DNA of 42,282 nt from Sphingomonas yabuuchiae (GTDB taxonomy: Bacteria; Pseudomonadota; Alphaproteobacteria; Sphingomonadales; Sphingomonadaceae). Made by a program: the position numbers and the translations under genes. This document shows positions 16,536-27,223 of the stretch, one piece after another. Where the stretch lies: assembly GCF_001477495.1 (NCBI RefSeq), contig NZ_LDTF01000095.1:1-42282 (forward strand), written 5' to 3'. The first letter of the stretch is position 1; the number at the start of each line of letters is the position of its first letter. The notes beneath the pieces are model-generated. The model saw nothing but the letters and a program-made list of their open reading frames with translations, searched no databases and was not told where the DNA came from.

Positions 16536-16808
16536 TCAGCCTTCGGCCGAGGCCCGTTCCGGCGTCATGTGGGTATCGACCCGCTCGACGACCTTCCAGG
16601 TCTTCAGCTTCGAGATCGGGGCGGTCTCTTCGATCCGCACCGTCTCACCGGCCTTGTACTCATTGCTCTCATCGTGAGCATGATACTTCTTCGACCGACG
16701 GATGATCTTGCCGTAGAGGGGGTGCTTAACCTTCCGCTCCACATTGACGACGACCGTCTTGTCGGTCTTGTCCGAGACAATCACCCCGGTCAGCACGCGC
16801 TTCGGCAT
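16536..16808 (-). CDS. rpsQ: 30S ribosomal protein S17
   Basis: S17 is a primary binding protein of 16S rRNA. The 90-residue product starts [20 protein letters not shown] and contains the OB-fold signature region [21 protein letters not shown]. It has a slightly longer C-terminus ([11 protein letters not shown]) than the 84-residue Escherichia coli protein. It follows rpmC by 12 bases and is the last gene of the S10 part of the cluster; a hairpin with U-tract lies about 145 bases after its stop codon. Confidence 0.97.
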   Translation of the reverse strand: MPKRVLTGVIVSDKTDKTVVVNVERKVKHPLYGKIIRRSKKYHAHDESNEYKAGETVRIEETAPISKLKTWKVVERVDTHMTPERASAEG

Positions 16809-16820
16809 GTGTCTCGGTCC

Positions 16821-17021
16821 TTACTTGGCAGCCGCAGCGGTGCGCTGCGCCTGGATGGTCTTGATCCGCGCGATGTCGCGACGGACTTCCTTGACCCGGC
16901 TGGGCTTTTCGAGCTGGCTCGTGGCCGCCTGGAAGCGCAGGTTGAACTGCTCACGCTTCAGGTTGCCCAGCGCCTCGACGAGCTGGTCGTCGCTCTGGCC
17001 GGTATATTCAGTCTTGGCCAT
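16821..17021 (-). CDS. rpmC: 50S ribosomal protein L29
   Basis: L29 is a helical hairpin protein near the peptide exit tunnel and contributes to the docking site for trigger factor and SRP. The 66 residues include the signature [20 protein letters not shown] and the following [11 protein letters not shown] helix. The ending [10 protein letters not shown] is normal. Its start codon shares one base with the rplP stop codon, so it is translationally coupled with L16, as in most bacteria. Confidence 0.97.
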   Translation of the reverse strand: MAKTEYTGQSDDQLVEALGNLKREQFNLRFQAATSQLEKPSRVKEVRRDIARIKTIQAQRTAAAAK

Positions 17022-17455
17022 TACTCGCCTCCGAGGTGCGAGGTGTCGCCCAGGCGGGCAACGACCTTGGTCTTGATGGGCAGCTTCATCGCGGCGCGCT
17101 CGAATGCCTCGGCGGCCAGCGGGCCGTCGACACCGTCGAGTTCGAACAGGATGCGACCCGGCTTCACGCGGGCGGCCCAGAATTCCGGCGAACCCTTACC
17201 CGAGCCCATGCGGACTTCGGCGGGCTTCGACGAGACGGGAACGTCCGGGAAGATGCGGATCCACAAACGCCCCTGGCGCTTGATGTGACGCGTGATCGCG
17301 CGGCGAGCCGCCTCGATCTGGCGAGCCGTGATACGCTCCGGCTCCATGGCCTTCAGGCCATAGGAACCGAAGTTCAGGCTGGTGCCGCCCTTCGCATCGC
17401 CGTGGATGCGGCCCTTGAAGGCCTTGCGGAACTTGGTGCGCTTTGGTTGCAGCAT
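17021..17455 (-). CDS. rplP: 50S ribosomal protein L16
   Basis: L16 helps organise the A-site region of the 50S subunit and is needed for late assembly. The 144-residue product starts [19 protein letters not shown] and contains the signature [20 protein letters not shown] followed by [13 protein letters not shown]; the arginine-hydroxylation region is intact. Length is normal or slightly long, with the tail [13 protein letters not shown]. It follows rpsC by 12 bases and overlaps rpmC by one. Confidence 0.98.
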   Translation of the reverse strand: MLQPKRTKFRKAFKGRIHGDAKGGTSLNFGSYGLKAMEPERITARQIEAARRAITRHIKRQGRLWIRIFPDVPVSSKPAEVRMGSGKGSPEFWAARVKPGRILFELDGVDGPLAAEAFERAAMKLPIKTKVVARLGDTSHLGGE

Positions 17456-17467
17456 GTTCTTTGATCC

Positions 17468-18178
17468 TTAGCGGCGATGATCGTCGCGCGCCGGGCGCAC
17501 GCCGGAGGTCTGAGCCTCCATCATCAGCCGGTCCTGCGCCATGGGATCATGACCCAGGATCTCGCCCTTGAAGATCCACACCTTCACGCCGCACACGCCA
17601 TAAGCGGTGTGCGCCTGCGCTTCGGCATAGTCGACGTTCGCACGCAGCGTGTGCAGCGGAACGCGGCCTTCGCGATACCATTCGGTACGCGCGATTTCCG
17701 CGCCGCCCAGACGGCCGCCGCAGGTGATGCGGATGCCTTCGGCGCCCAGACGGAGCGCCGACTGCACCGCACGCTTCATGGCGCGGCGGAACGCGATACG
17801 GCGCTCCAGCTGGTCGGCCACGCCCTGCGCGACGAGCTTGGCGTCGATCTCGGGCTTGCGGATCTCGACGATGTTCAGCGACACGTCGGACGAGGTCATC
17901 GAACCCAGCTTCTTGCGAAGCTTCTCGATGTCGGCGCCCTTCTTGCCGATGATCACGCCCGGACGCGCCGCGAAGATCGAGATGCGGCACAGCTTGGCCG
18001 GACGCTCGATGACGACCTTCGAGATCGCGGCCTGGGGCAGCGTCTTCATGATGAACTGGCGGATCTTCAGATCTTCCAGCAGCAGGCGGCCATAGTCATG
18101 GCCTTCGGCGAACCAGCGGCTGTCCCAGGTACGGTTGATCTGGAGACGCAGGCCGATCGGATTGCTCTTCTGACCCAT
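17468..18178 (-). CDS. rpsC: 30S ribosomal protein S3
   Basis: S3 lines the mRNA entry channel and has helicase activity with S4 and S5. The 236-residue product has the N-terminal [20 protein letters not shown], a KH type-2 domain with [20 protein letters not shown] near residues 68-87, and the C-terminal signature region [20 protein letters not shown]. Length is normal. The start codon shares one base with the rplV stop codon, so it is coupled within the S10 operon. Confidence 0.98.
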   Translation of the reverse strand: MGQKSNPIGLRLQINRTWDSRWFAEGHDYGRLLLEDLKIRQFIMKTLPQAAISKVVIERPAKLCRISIFAARPGVIIGKKGADIEKLRKKLGSMTSSDVSLNIVEIRKPEIDAKLVAQGVADQLERRIAFRRAMKRAVQSALRLGAEGIRITCGGRLGGAEIARTEWYREGRVPLHTLRANVDYAEAQAHTAYGVCGVKVWIFKGEILGHDPMAQDRLMMEAQTSGVRPARDDHRR

Positions 18179-18555
18179 TATGCTTCTTCCTGCTCGCGGA
18201 CGACGATGCGGAGCCGCGAAAACGGCTTCAGGATGCGGGTGGACTTGCCACGGCCGCGCGTCGCGAAACGCTTCATGGTGATCGACTTGCCGACCGACGC
18301 CTCGGCGACGACGAGCGAGTCGACGTCGAGGTTGTGATTGTTCTCGGCATTGGCGATCGCGGAGGCCAGGATCTTGCGCGCGTCGACGGCCATCGCCTTC
18401 GTCGAGAAGGCGAGGATGTTCATCGCGTCGCCGACCTTCTTGCCGCGGATCAGCGCCGCAACCAGGTTCAGCTTCTGCGCCGAACCACGGATCTGCGTGC
18501 CGACCGACAGCGCTTCCTTGTCACCGACCTTGCGGGGGGATGCGGGCTTCGACAT
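18178..18555 (-). CDS. rplV: 50S ribosomal protein L22
   Basis: L22 lines the peptide exit tunnel, its beta-hairpin forming part of the constriction where macrolides bind. The 125-residue product has [20 protein letters not shown], then the signature [20 protein letters not shown] and the hairpin [20 protein letters not shown]. No deletion in the hairpin is apparent. The N-terminus ([20 protein letters not shown]) is longer than in Escherichia coli. It overlaps rpsS and rpsC by one base each. Confidence 0.98.
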   Translation of the reverse strand: MSKPASPRKVGDKEALSVGTQIRGSAQKLNLVAALIRGKKVGDAMNILAFSTKAMAVDARKILASAIANAENNHNLDVDSLVVAEASVGKSITMKRFATRGRGKSTRILKPFSRLRIVVREQEEA

Positions 18556-18833
18556 CAGCGCTTACCCTTCTTGTCGGCAGCGTGGCCGGGGAAGTAGCGC
18601 GTGGGCGCGAATTCACCGAGCTTCATGCCGACCATGTCCTCGTTCACCGAGACGGGAACGAACTTGCGACCATTGTAGACGTTGAAGGTCAGACCGACGA
18701 ACGACGGCAGGATGGTCGAGCGACGCGACCAGGTCTTGATCGGACCTGCGCGGTTGCCAGCATCCTGAGCCACTTCGGCCTTCTTCAGGAGATGGAGGTC
18801 CACGAAAGGACCCTTCCAAACGGAACGAGCCAT
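18555..18833 (-). CDS. rpsS: 30S ribosomal protein S19
   Basis: S19 pairs with S13 in the 30S head and contacts the 50S subunit. The 92 residues are canonical: start [20 protein letters not shown], the signature [20 protein letters not shown], and [20 protein letters not shown] at the end. The start lies six bases after the rplB stop codon; the stop shares one base with the rplV start. Its partner S13 (rpsM) is not in this window. Confidence 0.98.
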   Translation of the reverse strand: MARSVWKGPFVDLHLLKKAEVAQDAGNRAGPIKTWSRRSTILPSFVGLTFNVYNGRKFVPVSVNEDMVGMKLGEFAPTRYFPGHAADKKGKR

Positions 18834-18839
18834 TGCGTG

Positions 18840-19691
18840 TTAGCCCTTCTTCTTGGCGTGACGGCTACGGATGATCATCTTGTCCGTCGCCTTGTTGTGA
18901 CGAGTGCGCGCACCCTTCGTCGGCTTGCCCCACGGGGTGACCGGATGACGGCCGCCCGAGGTCCGGCCTTCACCACCGCCGTGCGGGTGGTCGACCGGGT
19001 TCTTCGCAACACCGCGGGTCAGCGGGCGATGGCCCTTCCAACGGTTGCGACCAGCCTTCGCCAGGTTGGTGTTGCCGTTGTCGGGGTTCGAAACCGCGCC
19101 GACGGTCGCCATGCAGTTCGCATGGATGTAGCGCTGCTCGCCCGAGTTCAGACGGACGATGACCATGCCCTTGTCGCGGCCCACGACCTGCACATAGGTG
19201 CCGGCCGAACGTGCGATCTGACCACCCTTGCCGGGCTTCATTTCGACGTTGTGGACGATCGTGCCGACCGGCATCTGGCCCAGTTCCATGGCGTTGCCAG
19301 GCTTCACGTCGGTCTTCTTGCCCGCGATCACCTTGTCGCCGACAGCGAGACGCTGGGGCGCGATGATGTAGGACTGGTCGACCTTGCCGGCTTCGTCGGT
19401 GCCATAGTTGATGAGCGCGATGAAGGCGGTGCGGTTGGGATCATATTCGATCCGCTCCACGGTGCCCTCGACGTCCCACTGGCGACGCTTGAAGTCGATG
19501 AAGCGATAGCGCTGCTTGTGGCCGCCCGCGATGCCGCGGCTGGTCACATGGCCCTTGTTGTTGCGGCCGCCGGTCTTGCGCTTGCCTTCGGTGAGCGCCT
19601 TGACGGGCGCGCCCTTCCAGAGCGCCGAACGGTCGACGAGGATCAGGCCGCGGCGGGCCGGGCTCGTCGGGTTATAATGCTTGAGTGCCAT
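18840..19691 (-). CDS. rplB: 50S ribosomal protein L2
   Basis: L2 is a primary 23S rRNA binder required for subunit association and peptidyl-transferase function. The 283-residue protein has [20 protein letters not shown] near the start, the SH3-like RNA-binding domains, and the conserved C-terminal motif [12 protein letters not shown] with its catalytic-centre histidine. It is a few residues longer than the Escherichia coli protein (273). The gene lies four bases after rplW, in the usual S10 order. Confidence 0.98.
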   Translation of the reverse strand: MALKHYNPTSPARRGLILVDRSALWKGAPVKALTEGKRKTGGRNNKGHVTSRGIAGGHKQRYRFIDFKRRQWDVEGTVERIEYDPNRTAFIALINYGTDEAGKVDQSYIIAPQRLAVGDKVIAGKKTDVKPGNAMELGQMPVGTIVHNVEMKPGKGGQIARSAGTYVQVVGRDKGMVIVRLNSGEQRYIHANCMATVGAVSNPDNGNTNLAKAGRNRWKGHRPLTRGVAKNPVDHPHGGGEGRTSGGRHPVTPWGKPTKGARTRHNKATDKMIIRSRHAKKKG

Positions 19692-19695
19692 CGCC

Positions 19696-20007
19696 TCAGA
19701 TCCCCGTCGTCACGTCAATGGACTGACCGTCCTTGAGGGTGACGATCGCCTTCTTCATGTCGGAACGCTGGTAGGGAGCACCCTTCCAACGCTTCGTCTT
19801 GCCCTTCTGGACGATCGTGTTCACGCCGGTGACGTTCACGTCGAACAGAGCCTCGACGGCCGCCTTGATCTCGGGCTTGGTGGCACCGGGGGCGACCTTG
19901 AACACCACGGCGTTCTGCTCGCTCAGGAGCGTCGCCTTCTCGGTGATGTGCGGCGCAACGATCACGTCGTAATGACGCGGATCGACCGCCTTCTGCTGCT
20001 TAGCCAT
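19696..20007 (-). CDS. rplW: 50S ribosomal protein L23
   Basis: L23 sits at the tunnel exit and is the main docking site for trigger factor and the signal recognition particle. The 103-residue product has the expected [20 protein letters not shown] start region, the [20 protein letters not shown] loop and the [15 protein letters not shown] end. Length is normal. It overlaps the end of rplD by eight bases, which implies translational coupling. Confidence 0.98.
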   Translation of the reverse strand: MAKQQKAVDPRHYDVIVAPHITEKATLLSEQNAVVFKVAPGATKPEIKAAVEALFDVNVTGVNTIVQKGKTKRWKGAPYQRSDMKKAIVTLKDGQSIDVTTGI

Positions 20008-20626
20008 GGAAACGGGCCTCCAGCTTTTCGACAGCCGAGCGCGTCAGCACCAGGGTGTCATGCTTCAGAATGTCGTAGACATTGGCGCCGGCGGCCGGAA
20101 GGACGTTGATTTCCTTCAGGTTGCCTGCGGCCAGTGCGAACGACGTCTCGACGGCGTCGCCATCGATGACCAGCGCGGTCTTGCCGAAGCCGAGCTTCGC
20201 CAGATCGCCCTGCAGCGTCTTCGTCTTGTTACCAGCGACCGCCAGATCGTTCATCACGATCAGCGAACCGGCCTTGGCATGGCTCGACAGCGCCATCTTC
20301 AGACCCAGAGCACGAACCTTCTTGTTCAGACCCGGATTGAAGTCGCGGACGCGGGCGCCGTGCGCCTTACCACCGCCGATGAAGACGGGGGCCCGACGAT
20401 CGCCGTGACGAGCGACACCGCCGCCCTTCTGGCGACCGAGCTTCTTGCCCGAACGGGCGACATCGGCGCGCTCACGGGTGCCGCGCGCGGTGGCGCGACG
20501 CTTTTCCAGCTGCCAGGTCACAACGCGGTGCAGGATGTCGGCGCGCGGATCGAGGCCGAAGACCTCGTCGTTGAGCTCGATGTCCGCGGCGTCGGTGCCG
20601 GCGAAGGATTGAACCTTGACCTTCAC
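20000..20626 (-). CDS. rplD: 50S ribosomal protein L4
   Basis: L4 lines the exit tunnel and in enteric bacteria also represses the S10 operon by attenuation in its leader. The 208-residue product has the extended tunnel loop with [20 protein letters not shown], including the Lys residue at the macrolide site, and the core [20 protein letters not shown]. Length is normal. It lies three bases after rplC. The long structured spacer between rpsJ and rplC is a possible target for L4-type control, but that is conjecture. Confidence 0.98.
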   Translation of the reverse strand: MKVKVQSFAGTDAADIELNDEVFGLDPRADILHRVVTWQLEKRRATARGTRERADVARSGKKLGRQKGGGVARHGDRRAPVFIGGGKAHGARVRDFNPGLNKKVRALGLKMALSSHAKAGSLIVMNDLAVAGNKTKTLQGDLAKLGFGKTALVIDGDAVETSFALAAGNLKEINVLPAAGANVYDILKHDTLVLTRSAVEKLEARFHG

Positions 20627-20629
20627 GAC

Positions 20630-21364
20630 TTAGCCCTCCTGGCTCTCGGTGGCTTCCGGAGCAGGCTCGGCAGAAGCGTTGTTGTTGGCGGCCGCCTTGA
20701 TGCTGGCGGGGAACGGGGCGTCCGCGTGGCGCGAAACCTTGACCGCGTCCTTGACGATCAGCCAGCCACCCTTCGAGCCGGGCACCGAGCCCTTGACGAA
20801 GATCAGGCCGCGCTCGACGTCGGTCGACACGATTTCCAGGTTCTGCTGCGTGCGGTTCTTGTCGCCCATGTGACCGGCCATCTTCTTGTTCTTGAAGACG
20901 CGGCCCGGATCCTGACGGTTGCCGGTCGAACCATGCGAACGGTGCGAGACCGAGACGCCGTGGGTCGCCCGCAGACCACCGAAGTTCCAGCGCTTCATCG
21001 CACCGGCAAAGCCCTTACCCTGGGTACGACCCTGGATATCGACATACTGGCCGGGGACGAAATGGTCGGCGGAGATTTCCGCGCCAACGTCCAGCAGGCC
21101 GTCTTCGTTCACGCGGAACTCGACCAGCACCTGCTTGGGCTCGACTTCGGCCTTGCCGAAGTGGCCACGCTGCGGCTTGGCAACATTCTTGGTCTTGGCG
21201 ACACCTGCACCAAGCTGGACGGCGGTGTAGCCGTCACGATCCATCTCGCGGCGAGCGACGACCTGTACGCCTTCAAGCGCCAGGACGGTGACCGGCACGT
21301 GCCGACCATCGTCCTGGAACAGGCGGGTCATCCCCAGCTTCTTCGCGATCACGCCGGTACGCAT
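20630..21364 (-). CDS. rplC: 50S ribosomal protein L3
   Basis: L3 is an early-assembly 50S protein reaching the peptidyl-transferase centre. The 244-residue product starts [20 protein letters not shown] and contains the signature [20 protein letters not shown] with its HGxSxxHR continuation. A Glu/Ala/Asn-rich tail of about 24 residues after the conserved DAPFPA region extends the usual length. The ATG at 21362-21364 is chosen because [12 protein letters not shown] is the family start; an upstream in-frame start would add 13 unlikely residues. A 285-base structured gap separates it from rpsJ. Confidence 0.97.
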   Translation of the reverse strand: MRTGVIAKKLGMTRLFQDDGRHVPVTVLALEGVQVVARREMDRDGYTAVQLGAGVAKTKNVAKPQRGHFGKAEVEPKQVLVEFRVNEDGLLDVGAEISADHFVPGQYVDIQGRTQGKGFAGAMKRWNFGGLRATHGVSVSHRSHGSTGNRQDPGRVFKNKKMAGHMGDKNRTQQNLEIVSTDVERGLIFVKGSVPGSKGGWLIVKDAVKVSRHADAPFPASIKAAANNNASAEPAPEATESQEG

Positions 21365-21649
21365 GATCCTGTTCCTTCCTCGACAGAGGCCCCCAAGAAC
21401 CATTCAAGGGGGGCATATCCAGCCCGATTAAAGCGAAACGAGCCCCCGTCCCGGGCTGGCGACCGGCAAGCCGATCAGACGGGGGACGCTGCCCCGGCAC
21501 CATCTCGCTTGCGCGAAACCACCGGGCGGTATCCCTAAAGAGTGCCGGATCACGGGAGCGACCTCGGCGCGTTTTTCCGGAAGCTTCAGGCCGGAGAAAC
21601 GCCAAAATCCCGTGGGACGGAATCGTCGACCACGGGAATGCTGGCCCTC
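21365..21649 (-). promoter_or_regulatory. structured rpsJ-rplC spacer with three hairpins
   Basis: Reading the minus strand from rpsJ there are three stems. CCCGTGG/CCACGGG is at 21609-21636. A 12-bp stem, GCGTTTCTCCGG with CCGGAAAAACGC, has one mismatch and lies at 21569-21602. CCCCCGTC/GACGGGGG lies at 21443-21485 and is followed by CTCGTTTCGCTTTAA. No gene is visible. The layout suggests an attenuator or an RNA-processing site inside the S10 operon. Confidence 0.5.
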
Positions 21650-21958
21650 TTACGCCAGCTTGATCTCGACATCAACACCTGCGGCGAGGTCGAGCTTCAT
21701 CAGCGCATCGACGGTCTGCGGGGTCGGCTGCACGATGTCCAGCATCCGCTTGTAGGTGCGGACCTCGAACTGCTCGCGCGACTTCTTGTCGATGTGCGGA
21801 CCACGGTTGACCGTGAACTTCTCGATGCGCGTCGGAAGCGGGATCGGACCGCGGATGAGCGCGCCGGTGCGGCGTGCGGTGTCGGCGATGTCGCCAGTGG
21901 CCTGATCGAGCACGCGATGGTCGAACGCCTTCAGACGAATGCGGATATTGCTGTCCAT
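21650..21958 (-). CDS. rpsJ: 30S ribosomal protein S10
   Basis: S10 (NusE) is both a 30S head protein and the partner of NusB in antitermination. The 102-residue product starts [20 protein letters not shown] and contains the signature [20 protein letters not shown], then the loop [15 protein letters not shown], in which changes can give tigecycline tolerance; nothing abnormal is seen. The ATG at 21956-21958 follows a GTAGGGATC context with only a modest ribosome site. It is the first gene of the S10 operon but is set apart from rplC by 285 structured bases. Confidence 0.98.
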   Translation of the reverse strand: MDSNIRIRLKAFDHRVLDQATGDIADTARRTGALIRGPIPLPTRIEKFTVNRGPHIDKKSREQFEVRTYKRMLDIVQPTPQTVDALMKLDLAAGVDVEIKLA

Positions 21959-22180
21959 GATCCCTACCGATGCGAAAGAGCGGGCTTTCGGCTCGCGACC
22001 ATGACGAACGGCAAGTGCGATCGGCTGTCCGACCGGGCACTCGACCATCCGCCGTGAAGGCGACCCTGGGCCGAAACAAACTCTGGGTTACGACAGGAGC
22101 GGCGAACCACCCTGCCCTCACTAAAAGCAAAAGGCCGACTCCGGTGTTTCCGGTGCCAGCCGATTCCCTCAAGGCGTGTG

Positions 22181-22209
22181 CCTATACGCATATGGACCGG
22201 GGCCCGCAA
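22181..22209 (-). promoter_or_regulatory. rpsJ: candidate S10-operon promoter
   Basis: On the minus strand TTGCGG (22204-22209), a 17-base spacer, then TATAGG (22181-22186), leaving a leader of about 215 bases before rpsJ. The same TTGNNN-N17-TATRGG pattern recurs before rplN and, in weaker form, tuf. Confidence 0.5.
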
Positions 22210-22271
22210 GGGGTGGCGACCGGTTTTTGTTGGAGGGGACGGAACCGGGCGGCGATTGCCCCAAACCCCGC

Positions 22272-22358
22272 CCTCCGTTCAGCCTGAGCGAAGTCGAAGG
22301 CCACGCTTTGGTCGGGCCGCCGGGCGTGCACTTCGCCTTCGCTCAGTGCGAACGGAGG
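22272..22358. repeat. 87-bp inverted-repeat element (REPIN-like)
   Basis: Ends are CCTCCGTTC and GAACGGAGG. The left arm (22272-22306) is identical, in inverse orientation, to 9307-9341; the right arm carries a diverged copy of the CTTCGNCTTCGCTCAG core. Two inverted units with a short spacer match the layout of REP doublets. Confidence 0.75.
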
Positions 22359-22426
22359 TGGGGGAGTTGGCCGACCCCTTCCCTCTCCCGGCGGGAGAGC
22401 GAGGGCGTTGCGTCATCGACCCCAGA

Positions 22427-22465
22427 CAAAAACAAAAAAGGCCGACCCCGTCGCCGGGGCCGGCC
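22427..22465 (-). terminator. intrinsic terminator after tuf
   Basis: On the minus strand GGCCGGCCCC and GGGGTCGGCC form a ten-bp stem, followed by TTTTTTGTTTTTG. It begins about 35 bases after the tuf stop codon. Confidence 0.92.
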
Positions 22466-22499
22466 CATTCCGAAGAAGTTTCAGGCTTTCGCCCGAGAC

Positions 22500-23693
22500 T
22501 TACTTGTCGATCGAGCTGACGACGCCCGCGCCGACGGTACGGCCGCCTTCACGGATAGTGAAGCGCTGACCGATGTCCATGGCGATCGGAGCGATCAGCT
22601 TCACGCCGAGAGCGACGTTGTCGCCCGGCATGACCATCTCGGTACCCTCAGGCAGCTCGACGGTGCCGGTGACGTCGGTCGTGCGGAAGTAGAACTGCGG
22701 ACGGTAGTTCGCGAAGAACGGGGTGTGACGGCCGCCTTCTTCCTTCGACAGGACGTACACTTCCGACTGGAAGTCGGTGTGCGGGGTGATCGAACCCGGC
22801 TTGGCCAGAACCTGACCACGCTCGACTTCGTCACGCGCCACGCCACGGATCAGCGCGCCGATGTTGTCGCCGGCCTGGCCCGAGTCGAGCAGCTTGCGGA
22901 ACATTTCAACGCCGGTGACGGTCGTCTTGCGGGTGTTGTTGATGCCGACGATCTCGACTTCTTCACCAACCTTGACGATGCCGGTCTCGACGCGGCCGGT
23001 GACGACGGTGCCGCGACCCGAGATCGAGAACACGTCTTCGATCGGCATCATGAACGGCTTGTCGAGCGGACGCTCCGGCTGCGGGATATATTCGTCGACC
23101 TGCTTCATCAGCTCGAGAACGGCATCCTTGCCAAACTTGTCGTTCGAACCCGACAGCGCGCAGGTCGCCGAACCCTTGACGACGGGGATGTCGTCGCCCG
23201 GGAATTCGTACGAGCTGAGCAGCTCGCGGATTTCCAGCTCGACCAGCTCGAGGATTTCCTCGTCGTCGACCAGGTCGACCTTGTTCATGAACACGACCAT
23301 CGCGGGCACGCCGACCTGGCGGGCGAGCAGGATGTGCTCGCGGGTCTGCGGCATCGGGCCGTCGGTCGACGACACGACCAGGATGGCGCCGTCCATCTGC
23401 GCCGCGCCGGTGATCATGTTCTTCACATAGTCGGCGTGGCCCGGGCAGTCGACGTGCGCATAATGGCGCGATTCGGTCTCATACTCGACGTGCGCGGTCG
23501 AGATGGTGATGCCGCGCTCACGCTCTTCCGGAGCCTTGTCGATGTTCGCGAAGTCCACCGCCGCGTTGCCGGCGACGTTGTCCGCCAGAACCTTGGTGAT
23601 CGCCGCGGTCAGCGAGGTCTTGCCATGGTCGACGTGGCCGATGGTGCCGATGTTGAGGTGCGGCTTGTTCCGCTCGAATTTTGCCTTTGCCAT
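22500..23693 (-). CDS. tuf: elongation factor Tu
   Basis: EF-Tu delivers aminoacyl-tRNA to the ribosome as a GTP complex. The 397-residue protein starts [20 protein letters not shown]. It has the G1 P-loop [10 protein letters not shown], the switch I RGITIS region, G3 DCPGHADY, G4 NKVD and the later domains 2 and 3 with RTVGAGVV near the end. Length is normal. The ATG at 23691-23693 is the family start; the longer open frame upstream is intergenic. It has its own terminator and a promoter-like sequence, so it can be transcribed apart from fusA. A second tuf copy elsewhere is possible. Confidence 0.99.
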   Translation of the reverse strand: MAKAKFERNKPHLNIGTIGHVDHGKTSLTAAITKVLADNVAGNAAVDFANIDKAPEERERGITISTAHVEYETESRHYAHVDCPGHADYVKNMITGAAQMDGAILVVSSTDGPMPQTREHILLARQVGVPAMVVFMNKVDLVDDEEILELVELEIRELLSSYEFPGDDIPVVKGSATCALSGSNDKFGKDAVLELMKQVDEYIPQPERPLDKPFMMPIEDVFSISGRGTVVTGRVETGIVKVGEEVEIVGINNTRKTTVTGVEMFRKLLDSGQAGDNIGALIRGVARDEVERGQVLAKPGSITPHTDFQSEVYVLSKEEGGRHTPFFANYRPQFYFRTTDVTGTVELPEGTEMVMPGDNVALGVKLIAPIAMDIGQRFTIREGGRTVGAGVVSSIDK

Positions 23694-23748
23694 TTTCCTA
23701 CCTTCTGAATCGAATTCGGTGCCGCATCCGAGGCCACGCGAACGCGGC

Positions 23749-23777
23749 CCCATAGCGGGTGTTTGAAGCGATTGCCA
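23749..23777 (-). promoter_or_regulatory. tuf: candidate tuf promoter
   Basis: On the minus strand TGGCAA (23772-23777), a 17-base spacer, then TATGGG (23749-23754). The -10 is the same as at the rplN promoter candidate; the -35 is weak. Confidence 0.35.
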
Positions 23778-23788
23778 GCCCCTAGCAT

Positions 23789-23821
23789 CGTCGCGCCCCG
23801 GGTTGCCCCGGGAGCGCGACG
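23789..23821 (-). terminator. long hairpin after fusA
   Basis: On the minus strand CGTCGCGCTCCCGGG pairs with CCCGGGGCGCGACG around the tetraloop GCAA, about 14 bp with one imperfection. No U-tract follows, so it may slow, process or protect the 3-prime end rather than terminate fully. Confidence 0.5.
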
Positions 23822-23828
23822 GACGCCA

Positions 23829-25904
<2,076 letters not shown>

Positions 25905-25925
25905 GATCGATCTTCCTCAAGCGTA

Positions 25926-25953
25926 GGGGGGAGCCGGTTGGCCCGGCTCCCCC
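25926..25953 (-). other. hairpin in the fusA leader
   Basis: On the minus strand GGGGGAGCCGG pairs with CCGGCTCCCCC. Directly upstream is TATATAAG, a plausible -10 element (25954-25960) with only a poor TTCCGC -35 at 25978-25983. If used, the hairpin is the 5-prime end of the fusA transcript. Confidence 0.5.
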
Positions 25954-26004
25954 TTATATAGGCTGTTTGCGTGACCAGCGGAAGACCGCCGGCACCGCAC
26001 CCTG

Positions 26005-26046
26005 AAAAGGTTGCGGCAGACCGGAAATATATCCGGTCCGCCGCAA
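26005..26046 (-). terminator. intrinsic terminator after rpsG
   Basis: On the minus strand TTGCGGCGGACCGGA and TCCGGTCTGCCGCAA form a 15-bp stem with one wobble or mismatch and an AT-rich loop, followed by CCTTTTC. It starts right after the rpsG stop codon. Confidence 0.85.
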
Positions 26047-26051
26047 GACCC

Positions 26052-26522
26052 TTACCAGCGGTAGTGCGAGAAGGCGCGATTCGCTTCCGCCATGCGGTGC
26101 GTATCTTCGCGCTTCTTGACCGCGTTGCCGCGGTTGTTCGCGGCGTCCATCAGCTCACCCGACAGACGGGCGGCCATCGTGTTCTCCGAACGGGCGCGCG
26201 ACGCGCCGATCAGCCAACGGATGGCCAGAGCCTGGGCACGCTCCGGACGGACTTCAACCGGAACCTGGTAGGTCGCACCGCCGACGCGGCGCGAACGGAC
26301 TTCGATGCCCGGCTTGATGTTGTTCAGCGCATCGTGGAACACGCCGATCGGATCGCGCTTGGCGCGCGTCTCGACGGTTTCCAGAGCACCGTAAACGATG
26401 GCTTCGGCCACGGACTTCTTACCGTCCAGCATGACCGAATTCATGAACTTCGACAGGACCTCATCTCCGAACTTGGGGTCCGGCAGAATTTCCCGCTTTT
26501 CGGGACGACGACGACGAGCCAT
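26052..26522 (-). CDS. rpsG: 30S ribosomal protein S7
   Basis: S7 nucleates assembly of the 30S head and in enteric bacteria represses the str operon. The 156-residue product starts [20 protein letters not shown] and contains the signature [20 protein letters not shown], then [19 protein letters not shown] and the usual C-terminus ending FSHYRW. Length is normal. It follows rpsL by 66 bases, and a strong terminator directly after it suggests that rpsL-rpsG form a unit separate from fusA. Confidence 0.98.
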   Translation of the reverse strand: MARRRRPEKREILPDPKFGDEVLSKFMNSVMLDGKKSVAEAIVYGALETVETRAKRDPIGVFHDALNNIKPGIEVRSRRVGGATYQVPVEVRPERAQALAIRWLIGASRARSENTMAARLSGELMDAANNRGNAVKKREDTHRMAEANRAFSHYRW

Positions 26523-26588
26523 TCTCGTATTTCCTTACAAAACTTCAGCCTTTGATGGTCGAGGAGCCTCGGCAGAGGCCCGACCGGC

Positions 26589-26960
26589 TTACTTCGGACG
26601 CTTCGCGCCGTACTTCGAGCGGGACTGCTTGCGATCCTTCACGCCCTGCGTGTCGAGAACGCCGCGCAGCACGTGGTAGCGCACGCCGGGAAGGTCGCGC
26701 ACACGGCCGCCGCGGATGAGCACGACCGAGTGCTCCTGCAGGTTATGGCCTTCGCCCGGGATGTACGAAATGACTTCGCGGCTGTTGGTCAGACGGACCT
26801 TGGCCACCTTGCGAAGCGCCGAGTTCGGCTTCTTCGGGGTCGTCGTGTAGACACGGGTGCAAACGCCGCGCTTCTGCGGGTTCTGCTCCATTGCAGGGAC
26901 CTTGGACTTGGCCTTCTGCAGTTCGCGGCCCTTGCGGACCAGCTGGTTGATCGTCGGCAT
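26589..26960 (-). CDS. rpsL: 30S ribosomal protein S12 (Arg at position 88)
   Basis: S12 sits at the decoding centre. The 123-residue product starts [20 protein letters not shown] and carries the signature [19 protein letters not shown], with Lys43 intact. The second decoding loop reads [13 protein letters not shown], so residue 88 is Arg where Escherichia coli has Lys; no gaps are needed to align the two up to that point. Lys88Arg is a classical streptomycin-resistance change in model bacteria. Asp89, the site of RimO methylthiolation, is kept. The ATG at 26958-26960 is the family start. The gene is divergent from tRNA-Trp; rpoC, the usual upstream neighbour, is absent. Confidence 0.98.
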   Translation of the reverse strand: MPTINQLVRKGRELQKAKSKVPAMEQNPQKRGVCTRVYTTTPKKPNSALRKVAKVRLTNSREVISYIPGEGHNLQEHSVVLIRGGRVRDLPGVRYHVLRGVLDTQGVKDRKQSRSKYGAKRPK

Positions 26961-27198
26961 TGAAGCCTTCACCTTTCCATGAGGTTACTTTGCTGGAGCC
27001 ATCACAGCACTTCGGAATACAAAAAGGGGCCATCGTGGCTTTCGCCCGGCCCTATTCGCATCCAGCAATGTTCAAGCTTGCCCGACGGATAAGTCCCGAA
27101 TCCCGAGAAATCCCCTTCGTGCAGCGGCGGGCTATACGCGGGAGTCGGCCGATGGTCAATGTCGACGCGAGAGGGCGCTCCCCTGCTCTTTCGGGACG

Positions 27199-27217
27199 AT
27201 TTGCGAAAATCGCAAAT
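27199..27217. promoter_or_regulatory. perfect dyad upstream of the tRNA-Trp promoter
   Basis: ATTTGCGA-AAA-TCGCAAAT is an eight-bp perfect inverted repeat with a three-base centre, ending seven bases before the -35 element of the tRNA gene. It could be an operator or activator site; the short loop and lack of a U-tract argue against a terminator. Confidence 0.5.
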
Positions 27218-27223
27218 TTGGCC

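Larger units (their letters stand above)
21959..22499. other. 541-base gap between tuf and rpsJ
   Basis: No convincing gene is seen. From the tuf side it holds the tuf terminator (22427-22465), a GC-rich palindrome near 22376-22406, an 87-base inverted-repeat element (22272-22358), a promoter-like sequence for rpsJ (22181-22209) and roughly 220 bases of leader. In the leader CACCGG occurs twice in tandem and is followed by GGCCTTTTGCTTTTAG. Confidence 0.7.

Noticed and set aside
22500..23753. A 417-residue version of EF-Tu with a 20-residue upstream extension
   Set aside because: [12 protein letters not shown] is the conserved EF-Tu start, and the upstream codons fall in the intergenic region with the promoter-like sequence.
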